Positions 8,300-18,582 of a DNA stretch of 21,068 nt are shown here, in pieces (within the stretch, counting starts at the first letter, position 1; each line of letters starts with the position of its first letter). The notes below the pieces were generated by a model. It was not told the origin of the DNA. It made no database searches and saw only the letters and a list, made by a program, of their open reading frames with translations. Position numbers and translations under genes: made by a program. The DNA lies in assembly GCA_001579985.1 (NCBI GenBank), contig LRSR01011689.1, forward strand, positions 1-21,068, written 5' to 3'. The DNA is from Hypsibius dujardini. Lineage: Eukaryota > Tardigrada > Eutardigrada > Parachela > Hypsibiidae.

Positions 8300-11200
8300 T
8301 CAATACGCTTCGATTGCAACGCCGGCCGCACTCTCTCGCTTCTTCTTCTTTTTCTTCTTCTTCTCCTCCAGTTCACCATCATCTTCAGGGGCTTCCTCCG
8401 CCGCCGCAGCAGCTTCCGGCATGGGCTCATCCTCATCCGCCGTCTTGGCCTTCTTCTTCTTCTTCCTCTTCTCCCCCTTGGCGGCTGAATCCAGGTACGC
8501 CTGACGGGCGGCTTCGGCCTAAAACAAACACACGCCAACAGAGTTAAAACCCAAACCACACTCCACAAGACAACGAAAAAAGGGACACAACCCTACCTCA
8601 TCAACGGCCTCCTTCATGACGTCAATGTTCTTCCGCGGAGCCTCACCGTTCTCAATGTACTTCAAACGGTCCTCCACCTGCTTCCGCAAATGTTCCCCTA
8701 CCACCGATGTCGGAATCTCTGTACAAGGACACAAGAAACGTAAGCTGACGCGAGCAACAACAATCTCGCCTCATGAAAAACCGCCATCACAACTCCAACC
8801 AGCCAAAACTCATCAATTCAAACTGCTCAAATTAAGACCTAAAAATAAACAGTGTTGCTTAAAATAACGTTTCAGTTTAAACAAAAAAAAGCCAAATTTC
8901 CCTCAAAATCAAAAGCCAAATTTTCGTGCCATTAAAATCATCTTTCAATTACACATCTAAACAGCAATCCATTAACACCCCCCCCCCCGACGTGACTCCT
9001 GCATACAGCCCCATAAGAAGCCTTGCAGCCTGCACCTCACCGGAAAAGCAATCCAGCCTAGTCGCAATGGAGCACTTGTTGGCGAGGTATCGCGACACAC
9101 GACCCTTGTCCTTGCTCTTGGCCTTCCCGATGAAGGACGAATGGTAGATCAGACCGTACTTGGGCGTGTTGCCGCGCGTTTTCAGTGCACGGAACAGCGC
9201 CTTCTCCGCCCCGAGAATCTGCACGGTGGAGGCGGGAAACTTGGCCAAATTGGTGAGGCTGCCGGCATGGGAAATGAGGCGAGCGCCCACCTAAAGCGAC
9301 CAAGAATCAAGCTGTTGAACTCCAGTAGCTACTTCCACAATACAAAATCAACAAAAAACCCCCCAAAAAAAGAGCACTACTCATACCTGCTCTCCAATCA
9401 GCGCCGCCAAATTGGGGGCGCACTGCTGCATCTTAGTCTTAAGATAATTCTGCAGCATCAGTCGGTACTGAGCCAGGTTGGTCACGCGTGTGCAAAAGGT
9501 CTGGACGTTGTGCAGATCAATCTCGGGAATATCCGCACCTGCAACCCAAAGTTCGTACACGTTCACAGAGATGGTCTTTGAAACAAGTCTACCATCAGCT
9601 GGTAACAACGTGACGGTTACTAGCCGAAAGAGGAGACATCGAACCGTACACGTCAACAATCGGAAAAAGGAAAGGGAAAAATGTACAAAGTCATTTCTGC
9701 GGGTGCCGCCACGCAAAAGACGACACCCGGAGACTGCCTTCGAGGTTTATTTCGCATTCGTTAAAGGTCCCGACACACCCACATGGCGATACGGGGGACA
9801 TCGAATGCCAGTTGCAACGAAAGATGGGTTCAGTGGTAACGTAAAGTTGGAAGATACACACACGACCACAATACTGGGTGTTTGGCTCAAACTCGGACCA
9901 CGCCCAGCTAAAGAGTTGTTCGAACTCTGCCACCCAGTAATCTGGCCACATGTTTAGTACTCGTCTTCTTTCACTTGATATTTAGACTTGATTTTTAATA
10001 AAAATAATCGACAAAGGAAGCTACCAATCAATGATGAATTTAAAAAGTGGTAATTCTCTCTTACCGATAGAGGTTCTGCCAGCTTCCACGATATGGTTGA
10101 CTTTCTCCTGGTCGCCCAGCACCTCCAGAATGGCCGCACACTTCTCCTCGTCCAGCGTTTTGCGCTCCCCGATAATGTTGACAATCTGCGCGTAGACGTA
10201 GTTGTCGGAGACGATGCGCACCAACTCCGGAAAGTGGTAGCCGTACCACTCGCGAATCCGCATGGCAAAGGTGTTAATGTCCTTGTCCAGCTGATCGAGG
10301 ATTGCGATACTCTGGATGATCATGTTGTCCACGCGGTTCACGTTGAACTTCACCTTGGCGCGCGAGTAGCTGTGCCCGAGACCGAGTTGCGCCTTGGACG
10401 AGGCCTCCGAGGAGAGGCCCTTGATCAGCTTAGCGAAATGCAGACGGATTCCTGAAAAAGAAGATTGTGATAAATGAATGGGTCTTCCTGTTTTAAATGG
10501 CTAATGGGTGTCAATCATCCAATCTGCAGTCAGTGAAGAGTCGCACAATTTTCCATAAGATTATAAAAGCTATTAAACACATAAAAAGAATAACAGAAGT
10601 TAGGATAGTTCATCCACTCCTACATCTCGAAGGGCAGATGTTAGTCAACCAACAGGAACAGCCGGTAACTAATCGATCAAACGAACGATGTCGCAACCCG
10701 GTCACAATAGCTCAATCAACCAATCAATCGGCCGGTTACACGCGCACTCTTGCCCACGTACCTACCCAGTCACAATAACTCAATCAACCAATAAACCAAG
10801 CGGTTACACGGGCACTATTGCTCACGTACCAACCCACTCACAATAACTCAATCAATCAACCGGTCGCACGCGCACTCTTGCCCACTTACCGCGCATCAGT
10901 TCGGGGATCGCTCCACTATGCTGGCACGATATCTGCAGACTTTCCGAGAGAACACCACCGATCTTCTGGTCTGATACACCCAGTAAGACCTTTCCCTTCT
11001 TGCCCGGCTTCGGGAGGTTGGCTTCGAGGAAAAGTTGCAGGTCGTCGTGGAGGATTCCTAATAGCCGCAACAAACCCCACACTGTCACGCTACCAATCAT
11101 TCCGACCTGTGTAACCAAATAAAAGGCCCAAGTACTGTACCTTCGGAGATTGCATTGGCGTTCTCCAGCGCACGGATGCCATCTTTGAAGGGGGCAAAAG

Positions 11201-11608
11201 CGACCAGACGGATGATTCCGGTGAATTTGCTGAAATCAGTGATGTTGCCCTCCACTTGCGCCAGATTCATGGCGATCTCCTCCACACCGTTGGCGTGGAA
11301 TAAAGCATACCCCGAGGCATGCTCGAAAAGGATATATGTGTCCGCCTGGAAGAGCGGAAAATTTTTAATTGTAAATTAATTTAATTGCGATTTTTCATTT
11401 TAAAAAAAGAAAAATCCAACCTCATCATTTTCGTCTGTTGCAACTAATTTGACCCCACCCCCGGACAATCGGAAAACAATCTCACTGTTTTAGAAGAACC
11501 GTAGAAATGATCGTCAGGCTCAATTTTGGTTTGCTTAAAATATTTTTTGGGAGCTTTTTGTCGAAAAACGACTCGCATTTTGTGAAATTTCAATAAAAGG
11601 CTCACCAT
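8300..11608 (-). CDS. NOP56: NOP56, box C/D snoRNP core protein (8 exons)
   Basis: This is a core scaffold of box C/D small nucleolar ribonucleoproteins, which guide 2'-O-methylation of rRNA; it acts in the nucleolus with fibrillarin, NOP58 and the 15.5K protein. Exons on the minus strand: 11608-11606, 11345-11141, 11057-10890, 10451-10065, 9538-9387, 9290-9041, 8718-8597, 8518-8300; the join gives 501 residues (human about 594, fly about 500). The N-terminal domain starts [16 protein letters not shown]. The coiled-coil/NOSIC region includes [14 protein letters not shown] and [12 protein letters not shown]. The Nop domain contains [20 protein letters not shown] from residue 307, then [20 protein letters not shown]. 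The tail (from about residue 430) is a Lys/Glu-rich KKE/D-type segment, shorter than in vertebrates. The first coding exon is the ATG alone; this restores the normal spacing of six residues before LFEH. Confidence 0.96.
8978..8988. repeat. Poly(C) tract in NOP56 intron 6
   Basis: A run of about 11 C lies in the 322-bp intron. The rest of this intron is AT-rich and shows no complete snoRNA. Confidence 0.7.
9872..9939. mobile_element. 68-bp inverted-repeat element in NOP56 intron 4
   Basis: It begins TACTGGGTG and ends CACCCAGTA, with a second inner inverted pair (GGCTCAAACTC / GAGTTGTTCGAAC). The terminal words GGGTGGCAGAGTTCGA and TGGTCCGAGTTTGAGCC also occur in ACADVL intron 12, so it looks like a minimal member of that family. 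TA at both ends may be the target duplication. Confidence 0.6.
10697..10890. repeat. Three tandem 60-68 bp units at the NOP56 exon 3 donor
   Basis: Units of CCCRGTCACAATARCTCAAT...GGTTACACG..GCACTCTTG run up to the exon 3/intron 3 boundary. The terminal segment of each unit on the minus strand is GGTAAGTGGG (the genuine donor at 10889), GGTACGTGAG (10829) and GGTACGTGGG (10761). The array therefore repeats the splice donor inside the intron. Confidence 0.85.
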
Positions 11609-12144
11609 TGTCACTTCTGGGCTTCACCCCACTATTCCGATTAGTAAAGGATTCCGATATTTAGAACAAAATACAGGATGGAGAGATGGAGGAATGGGAA
11701 GAAAGAAATCAGCTGCGAAATCAGCCGGTGAAAGAGAATTTCTGATTTTTCTGATTTTTCGGTTCGTCGAGCTCCTTGCGCAAGCTGTGCAATGCGCAGC
11801 ACACATTTGGTGCGCATTCAGGCTCCTCTGTGCGCAGGGGCGTGTGCATGTGCACGAAATTATTGGTTTTGGCTCAAACTTGGGCCGCAATGAGTATAAC
11901 GTGCCGCACACATGCATGCCCTTGCAGAGCCGAATAGGGATAGATCCTACCACAGTCTGTGACCAGCCGGAAGAAAATCTGTACATCAACGCGGGCATTT
12001 CTCAGAGGCAAAGTCCTCGCGTGTTTGGACTTTGCGCTTTGCCAACAAACGCAATCATCTGTTTTTTCGCTCAAGTTCAAGGATCCCTCTTTTTAATTTC
12101 TCTTCCTATTTCTTGGTTAATTTATTCAATTCCCCTCCGCCAAC
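11609..12144. promoter_or_regulatory. Shared upstream region of divergent NOP56 and ACADVL
   Basis: The start codons of the two genes face away from each other across 536 bp, so both promoters and 5' UTRs must lie here unless distal UTR exons exist. Four TGCGCA hexamers occur between 11776 and 11836 (one as TTGCGCAA), followed by GTGCATGTGCAC. They resemble half-sites of the NRF1-type palindrome TGCGCATGCGCA, but binding is inference. No TATA box is evident. The open frames across the region look incidental. Confidence 0.55.
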
Positions 12145-15100
12145 ATGCAAGTCGTTAGTTCCCTCTCGGGCGTTCTGAAAAGCCAGCAAGTGGCAGTGAG
12201 CCTATACAAAACGGCCTTTCGCTCTGCCACCTCCGCAACAACAGCGAGGTATGTGCACCGACGAGTTTGATGACGTAAAACAGGCCAGACTTTTCTATGA
12301 ATCACCTTGATCCATCCCGGGTCGCTTCGTTCATTTATTGTGGTTTTTTATTTATTTATTACCAACAGGTAGCAGCCGTTTCGATTTATTTTCTAATAAC
12401 AAAATTGTCCTGTTTTCTTTTCATCAGCAAAACTGCCCCTGCAGCTGCACCGCAGCGGAAGGAGCAGGAAAAATCTCAACCGAAATCATCGCCAGCTTCC
12501 TCGGGTGATGGGAAGCCCAAAGTGGCTGCCACCCCGGTGGCTGCCAAAGCCGTACGCGATCCCAAAGCGAGAATGGAGAAGAAGGCACAGGTGAGTGGGG
12601 GGACAGGAGGGTGTACGGTGTTTATTTGTCGGACGAAGAAAGAAATGGAATTCTTGATGTCGTCTTCAGGACTCAAAGTCGTTCGTGGCCAACCTCTTCC
12701 GCGGACGGGCTGTGACTGACCAGGTGAGCAGTACAACAGTATGCAAACCTATTTCTTTTCCAAAATTGTCTGCGCTTGTAAGATTCATTTTCAACCGTTG
12801 GGGTTAAAATTGATTTTAGAAGTGTACCCGCCAAGTTAAACCAGACAGTGTGTGAACTGCCTAGTTATTGGCCGAAAGTGGCTGGAACAGTACAATAACG
12901 GTGGTTTCCCCCCAATGTCGATTCAACCGTTATTTAGTTCATTTAACAATAAGTTTTGCTGTGTAGATCTTCCCGTTTCCAAGCGTGTTGGACGACGAGC
13001 AAAAGGACACTCTGCGATCGTTTGTCGAGCCCACCAACAAATTCTTCGAAGAGGTAAACGACGCGGCCAAAAACGACGAGACGAGCAAAATTCCCGATCA
13101 CGTGACGAAGGGGATGGCGGAGTTGGGGGCGTTCGGTTTGATGGTTCCGCAAGAGTACAACGGGCTGGGAGTCAACAACACCCAGTACGCCCGGCTGGCG
13201 GAGATTGTCGGCGGACACGATCTTGCCATCGGTAAGAGGAGGTTCTGAATTCACATCGCTTTGTGTTTGGGGTTTGTTTGTCTATCTGTCTGTCTGTCTG
13301 TCTGTCTGCCTGCCTGTCTGTCTGTCTGTCTGTCTGCCTGTCTGTCTGTTTGTCTATCTGCCTGTCTGTCTGCCTGTCTGTCTGTTTGTCTATCTGCCTG
13401 TCTGTCTGTCTGTCTGTCTGCCTGTCTGATATGTTCCCCAGTCGGTCGGCACATTTACGGTTCGCCTTTCCAGGTATTTTCATGGGTTCCCATCAATCCA
13501 TCGGATTCAAGGGTAAGAATATTGGACCACAAACCTGTCAGACATTCACTGTGCAGCCTACAGGAATGCAAGTTCATGTGCGGTTTCGCAATGGATAGGG
13601 ATCATGTTGTCTGGGACGGATAAGCAGAAGGAGCAGTACCTTCCGAAGCTGGCTACTGGCGAGCATTTCGCCGCGTTTGCTTTGACTGAACCGCAGTCCG
13701 GAAGTGATGCGGCTGTACGTAACTGACTAACCGTCGTTTTTTATACCAGGAAACCGAATCCGTTGCACCCGTGCCAATGTCTATAAATAAGTGTTGTGTT
13801 CGGTGTCTTTAGAGTATCCGCTCGAAGGCGGTCCTCAGTCCCGACGGCAAGCATTACATCCTCAATGGGCAGAAAATTTGGATTTCAAACGGTACGTCTA
13901 ACAACCGACCGTCTTGGTGCGCCTCTTTTACTTATTTAATTATTTGTAAATTATTTGTAAATTATTATTTGTTTGGCTCGCCAGTTACCATCGCCTTTGT
14001 TTATTTGCAGGTGGATTTGCCGATGTCTTCACCGTGTTTGCTCAGGTTTGTTTGGGCTAGCAATTTTGGGGTCCCTCCGAACCTCGGATTAAGTGTGCAA
14101 CATTTTCACACGTCAGACTGACGTGAAAGATGACGACGGCAACGTCAAGGAGAAGATGACTGCCTTCATTGTCGAGCGTAAACACGGTGTGAAGAGCGGA
14201 CCGCCGGAGAACAAAATGGGCATTAAGTCTTCCAACACGGCGGAATTGTACTTTGACGATGTCAAAATTCCCGTGGAAAACGTTCTTGGCGGTGAGTTTT
14301 CACTCCGCGGAATGATGTTTTCTCAATTGATGCGACTAATTAGTTTGTGGTGTCTTCAGGTGTCGGTAACGGATTCAAGGTCGCCATGAACGTTCTGAAT
14401 AAGTACATCGAATTGAATCGAATTGCATTCGTGGCCCAAAAATACGCAAATATGCTCGGAAAAATAATTGATTTTTGATTTTCATTTCATTAGTGGGCGA
14501 TTCGGAATGGCTGCCGCGATGGCCGGGACGATGCGCAACGTGATCAAGCAGTCGGTCGCCCAAGCTAACACTCGCCAGCAGTTTGGCCATCTGATCAACA
14601 ACTATGGCGCGATCCAGGAGAAACTCGCGCGGATGTCCATGGTGCACTACGTGACGGAATCGATGGCCTACCATATCAGCGGCACAATGGATGACGGTGG
14701 CAAAGATTATCAGCTTGAGGCAGCTATCAGCAAAGTCTACGGCTCGGTACACACTCCCACCCACGGTTGAGAATCGACACCACACTCTTTTGGGTTTTGA
14801 ATTGAACAGCTCTTTTGTTCTACAGGAGGCAGCGTGGTTCACCACCGACGAAGCCATCCAAATCTTCGGCGGAATGGGCTTCATGAAGGCCACTGGGCTG
14901 GAACGAGTGCTCCGTGATCTCCGGATCTTCCGCATCTTCGAGGGCTCCAACGACGTGATGCGGCTGTTTGTCGCGCTGACCGGCATGCAGTATGCCGGTG
15001 GACATTTACGCGAGCTGCAGAAAGCTTTAAAAAACCCAGTGGGCAATCTGGGACTAGTGGTCAATGAAGGCTTGACGCGCGGCTTCCGCAAGATCGGTAT

Positions 15101-16382
15101 TCGTCGTGGGGATCCCTCGTTTGGTGATCTCGTCAATCCGGCACTGAAGGACTCGGCGGATTTGGTTTCCCACAGCGTCGGACAGTTTGGCGAAACGGTG
15201 GAGGCCTTGCTGGCGAAATACCGTCAAGGAATTGTTGGTCAGTGGGTGCTGCCTCCGTTTTGATGGGTGGCAGAGTTCGAGCCATCAGGGTGGTCTGAGT
15301 TTGAGCCACTCTTGGCTAGAGCTTGCCACTGCTTTCTCCTGAATCAATTTTGGGTGGCAGAGTTTGAGCCATCAGGGTGGTCTGAGTTTGAGCCATCAGG
15401 GTAGTCTGAGTTTGAGCCACTCTTGGCTACAGCTTGCCACTGCTTTCTCCTGAATCTTTGATTTAATTCCCGGCCCAGCGGAAAAATTAGATTAAGCAAG
15501 CTGCTCTTAATTCCGCCAAAATACGCAAGCTCAATCAATCAATTAATCGATCAATCGAGTAAGGGCTGCATAGTCAGATGTGGTCAAGAGCGCATGCGCG
15601 GTGACTTAATTCGGCTCGAACTCGGACCACCCTTTTTGGCTTAAAGTCTGCCACCCAAGATTTGATGATAAATAGCAGGATTTTATTGAAATTACCATCT
15701 TAAATGACGAAAATTCGACTTATTCTTCTAAACGAAGTAACACTTTTATTTGAGGAAACTTTTCCGCTGAATTCAAATCTGTTTTATTCAGGTTCCTTTC
15801 ATCCTGTATTTTATCATCACGTTGTAACGGAACGTTCATTATTGTGTTATAGACGAGCAGTTCATCCTGAAGCGAGTAGCTGATGCCGCCATCGACATCT
15901 ACGCGATGACTGTGTCGCTGTCGAGAGCCACGAGGAGCATCAAGGAGGCAAAGAACACAGCAGGATACGAAACCAAACTCGTCAGCACCTTCTGTCACGA
16001 AGTATGTAAACGTGGCGAAAAAAACCTCAGCCCGCCGGAATTAAAGCCAAATTTTCACTGGCGCCCAGCAAAATGGGGTGGTCGGAGTTTGAGTCAATTT
16101 TGGCCAATGCGTGTAGCTCTTTCTCGCATCGCTTGATTCATTGATTTTAACACCAGATTGCCGAAATGTTTCGAAATCAATCAATCAATCGAGCAAAGAC
16201 TGCGTTTATAATTTCGTTTACGTTTTTTATAATTTTTTCTTTAGGCTGCACAACGGGTCAGCCAGAACCTCGGCCTCACCAGGAGCTCCCGCGATGTGGC
16301 CAACTTTAAGGCAATGTCAGAACTGGCACAGGAAATGTGCCAGCAAGGCGGTGTAGTCCAAGAGCATCCCTTGGGATTTTAA
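12145..16382 (+). CDS. ACADVL: Very-long-chain acyl-CoA dehydrogenase, mitochondrial (14 exons)
   Basis: This FAD enzyme catalyses the first step of mitochondrial beta-oxidation of long acyl-CoAs at the inner membrane. Exons: 12145-12248, 12428-12590, 12670-12723, 12967-13231, 13474-13512, 13599-13714, 13813-13891, 14011-14045, 14117-14291, 14360-14402, 14494-14746, 14826-15237, 15853-16001, 16245-16382; the join is 674 residues (human 655). Residues 1-35 are Ser/Thr/Ala-rich with basic residues, as in a transit peptide, followed by a Lys/Ala/Pro linker. VLCAD-specific [13 protein letters not shown] precedes the dehydrogenase core. FAD/substrate motifs [14 protein letters not shown] and [14 protein letters not shown] are intact, and the catalytic base is Glu481 in RIFEGSND. 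The extra C-terminal domain that distinguishes VLCAD from short-chain enzymes is present and ends HPLGF. Exons 5, 8 and 10 are only 35-43 nt. Confidence 0.97.
13276..13432. repeat. CTGT/CTGCCTGT microsatellite in ACADVL intron 4
   Basis: A TCTG-based array with CTGCC and TATCTGCC interruptions fills most of the 242-bp intron. It ends about 40 bp before the exon 5 acceptor. It is the complement of the CAGACAG motif found elsewhere in the window. Confidence 0.9.
15262..15656. mobile_element. Composite inverted-repeat element in ACADVL intron 12
   Basis: The left end TGGGTGGCAGAGTTCGAGCC is followed by GGGTGGTCTGAGTTTGAGCC. The right end read on the minus strand gives TTGGGTGGCAGACTTTAAGCC and then GGGTGGTCCGAGTTCGAGCC, so the termini are inverted repeats. 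The left half is also tandemly duplicated: the block ending GCCACTGCTTTCTCCTGAATC occurs at about 15262-15345 and again at 15350-15457, with an extra sub-repeat in the second copy. It inflates the intron to 615 bp. A short related fragment, GGGTGGTCGGAGTTTGAG, sits in intron 13 near 16076. Confidence 0.7.
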
Positions 16383-16670
16383 TACACCACCACGGAGAGC
16401 GGCAGTTGCCATTGGTTTGTTAGAATACTTGTGGATAGATCGACGTTTTATTTTACGCGTGGCATGGGAAATTCTTGCTGAATAAGGCCTTCCCCGTCTC
16501 TATGGGTTGGGATATGCCCGTTTTTTGTTTTATGCATATTTATTTGGCTTGTCAGACGGATTCCGAGCAAATTTATCGGAACACAGAAACCTATTTACCG
16601 TTTGCAATGTAAACTCAACTGATTCAGAACCAAACCACCATAGAGTTTTCTTCTAACCGGTAGCCAGCCA
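16383..16670. other. ACADVL 3' flank
   Basis: This is AT-rich 3' UTR-like sequence with no recognised gene. The first canonical plus-strand AATAAA is at 16781, inside the downstream minisatellite and 400 nt after the stop, so the true poly(A) site is unclear. Confidence 0.4.
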
Positions 16671-16998
16671 GGCACACAAACTGACACAATCAGACAGACA
16701 GACAGACAAGCAGATACATGGTCAGGCAGACAGACAGACAAGCAGATACATGGTCAGGCAGACAGACAGACATACAGCGAAATAAACAGTCAGATAGGCA
16801 CACAAACTGACACACAGTCAGACAGACAGACAAGCAGATACATGGTCAGGCAGAGAGACAGACAGACATACAACGAAATAAAGAGTCAGATAGGCACACA
16901 AACTGACACACAGTCAGACAGACAGACAAGCAAACGCACGGTCAGGCAGACAGACATACAACGAAATAAACAGTCAGATAGGCACACAAACTGACACA
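16671..16998. repeat. Higher-order CAGACAGA minisatellite, 3 units plus a partial
   Basis: Units start GGCACACAAACTGACACA at 16671, 16797 and 16893, with a truncated fourth at 16981. Unit lengths are 126, 96 and 88 bp, shrinking by loss of inner CAGACAGACAAGCAGATACA segments. Each unit carries one AAATAAA word near its end. Confidence 0.9.
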
Positions 16999-17008
16999 AA
17001 CTTAATTG

Positions 17009-17014
17009 TTTATT
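17009..17014 (-). promoter_or_regulatory. Candidate poly(A) signal for MED11
   Basis: AATAAA on the minus strand lies about 130 nt downstream of the MED11 stop codon, immediately before the CAGACAGA minisatellite. Confidence 0.5.
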
Positions 17015-17141
17015 GCTCCGTGTCTTCTGTCTATTCCTCGTATTTCCTCGCATCATCGACATCGCTGTATCCTTGCTGAGAGAGTGGTAGTAGTTTTAAC
17101 TAATGAGATCGGTTCAGACTCCACTAAACAGATAAGCACAT

Positions 17142-17980
17142 TTAAGAAGGCGGTCTTTCTGGTGATTCCATGGGATCGTCCAGGTCAGCAACCACGGCGT
17201 TTTCGCTGGCCACCATGGCGAGGTATTTGCTTCGCTCTTGCGCGAGGAAAGCCAGATTGTCTTCCATGTCCAGTGAGCACCTCATGATAATCTCCCGCTC
17301 CTTCATGCCGATAGAATAAGGAATGGTTAAAATTCGGTACACTGGTTTACGCACCTTCATGTCGTCATGTCATTTACCTTCATGGAGTCGTAGTGAGTGC
17401 CTTCATGTGATCCTCCTGCAAAAATAACACAACTTTGAAGCAAAATTGGATAAATATTTATTTATCAGTTAGCTTCAGAAACAAAAACCAGCGGTTATTT
17501 TGGTTTCTGGTCAGTCAGAAGCGAACAAACTCCCAATTGGGTTGATTGGTTGATTGAATCGCATGAAAACGGATGTGTGTGTTGATGCGACTCAATCAAC
17601 CAACTAACCTAATGGGTCATTCGAGTTTGCCAGTAACGCATCAGAGGACGTCTCCCTCAATAACGCACATACCGCTGGATATCTGGCCCAGGTGGGATAT
17701 CTTCTGCGCCAGCACACCGTCCACCTTTTCGAGGGTCTTGAGGAAGGTCTGCGCCTGCGTCTCCGCACTCTTCATCGCCGTCTTCTCCTTGCCCAATTCG
17801 GTCAGACAACTCGCTGCTCATGAAATGAAAAAAAATCAAAACACACCAATCCGGGCTGACAAATGCCTGCTGATCACGTTGCAAGATGATCAGTGATCAC
17901 GTTGCACAGTGATCGGTGATCCCGTTGAACAAATGATTGATAATCAGGTTGCACAGTCATTGATTGATTGATTGATTGAT

Positions 17981-18031
<51 letters not shown>

Positions 18032-18143
18032 CTGATTGATGATTGGTACACAAACCGGCAGCGCTGAGGATGAGGATGATGTCCTTGTCCACCTGCTCCA
18101 GCTCGTGCAGTTTAGCGTCCCGCGCGGCATTCGCATCCTCCAT
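17142..18143 (-). CDS. MED11: Mediator complex subunit 11 (4 exons)
   Basis: MED11 is a small helical subunit of the Mediator head module, partnering MED22 and contacting transcription initiation factors in the nucleus. Exons on the minus strand: 18143-18056, 17813-17673, 17415-17378, 17300-17142; all phases agree and the join gives 141 residues (human 117). Recognisable features are LHELEQVDKDIILILSAA near the N-terminus, ELGKEKTAMKSAETQAQTFL in the middle and GGSHEGTHYDSMK, which corresponds to the conserved HEGSSYSS segment of animal MED11. The last exon is a helix with a short acidic, Pro-containing tail. The start codon gives the same spacing to the first helix as in human MED11, although the frame is open further upstream. 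The identification rests on motif order read by eye. The gene is convergent with ACADVL. Confidence 0.85.
17869..17964. repeat. About four 24-bp tandem units, TGATCACGTTGCACAG type
   Basis: Diverged copies of TGATCACGTTGCACAGTGA follow one another in intron 1 of MED11, then run into the GATT array. Confidence 0.7.
17958..18048. repeat. GATT (TGAT) microsatellite in MED11 intron 1
   Basis: More than 20 nearly perfect TGAT units end 8 bp before the MED11 exon 1 donor region. Shorter tracts of the same motif occur at about 740, 855 and 6860. Confidence 0.93.
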
Positions 18144-18582
18144 GCTTCTCAGTATGTTACTACAGGCCACGGGGAAAGTAAGGAAGGAACCGTAAGAAAG
18201 GAAACGAAAAGGAGTTTGCAAAAAACACTTGAAGATACTTCGTCCTTTCACTGTACATTTAAAAATGCTAATGAAATGATGTACTCTTATCCTGTAATAG
18301 TAAAATGTAATGTAATCGTAATAAAATTCGATTGATTGTTGAACTCAGATACGTTTCGGGCAATGAACAGAATCGTCAATCATGTGGTGTGAATCGATGA
18401 TTGGGCCAGTCAAACGGCTTTCTGTTCGAAGCAAAGCAAGCAAATTGTTCAATTCAACAATCAATCAATTGCAGTTCATATCAACCAATCAACTACACTG
18501 ACATCAACAGAATGGCTACGCGAAGGAGATCCCGTCGCATAGCCATTCATCTTCGCGCAGGAGATATTCTGCTCACAGTCCG
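18144..18582. other. Upstream flank of MED11
   Basis: This holds the presumed MED11 promoter/5' UTR. A reading frame continuous with MED11 exon 1 extends to an ATG at 18251 but has no conserved character. A small hairpin (GAATGGCTA...TAGCCATTC, about 18512-18549) is visible. No other gene was recognised. Confidence 0.4.

Noticed and set aside
8285-8568. Leu-rich or Arg-rich small proteins near 8300-8560
   Set aside because: These are other-frame readings of the Lys/Glu-rich tail exon of NOP56.
9478-9957. 159-codon plus-strand open frame
   Set aside because: It runs antisense to NOP56 exon 5 and through intron 4, with no family resemblance, so it is a shadow frame.
11346-11605. Box C/D snoRNA in a NOP56 intron (vertebrate NOP56 introns host snoRNAs)
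   Set aside because: A perfect box C (ATGATGA, minus strand, near 11423) is present in intron 1, but no CTGA box D follows before the intron end. Intron 6 has a box C-like TTGATGA, also without a box D. No terminal stem was found in any NOP56 intron.
11694-12158. 154-codon plus-strand frame between NOP56 and ACADVL
   Set aside because: It has no recognisable domain, overlaps the ACADVL start in another frame and fills the presumed divergent promoter.
17941-18060. CRISPR-like array from regular repeats
   Set aside because: It is a continuous GATT microsatellite with no spacers, in a eukaryotic intron.
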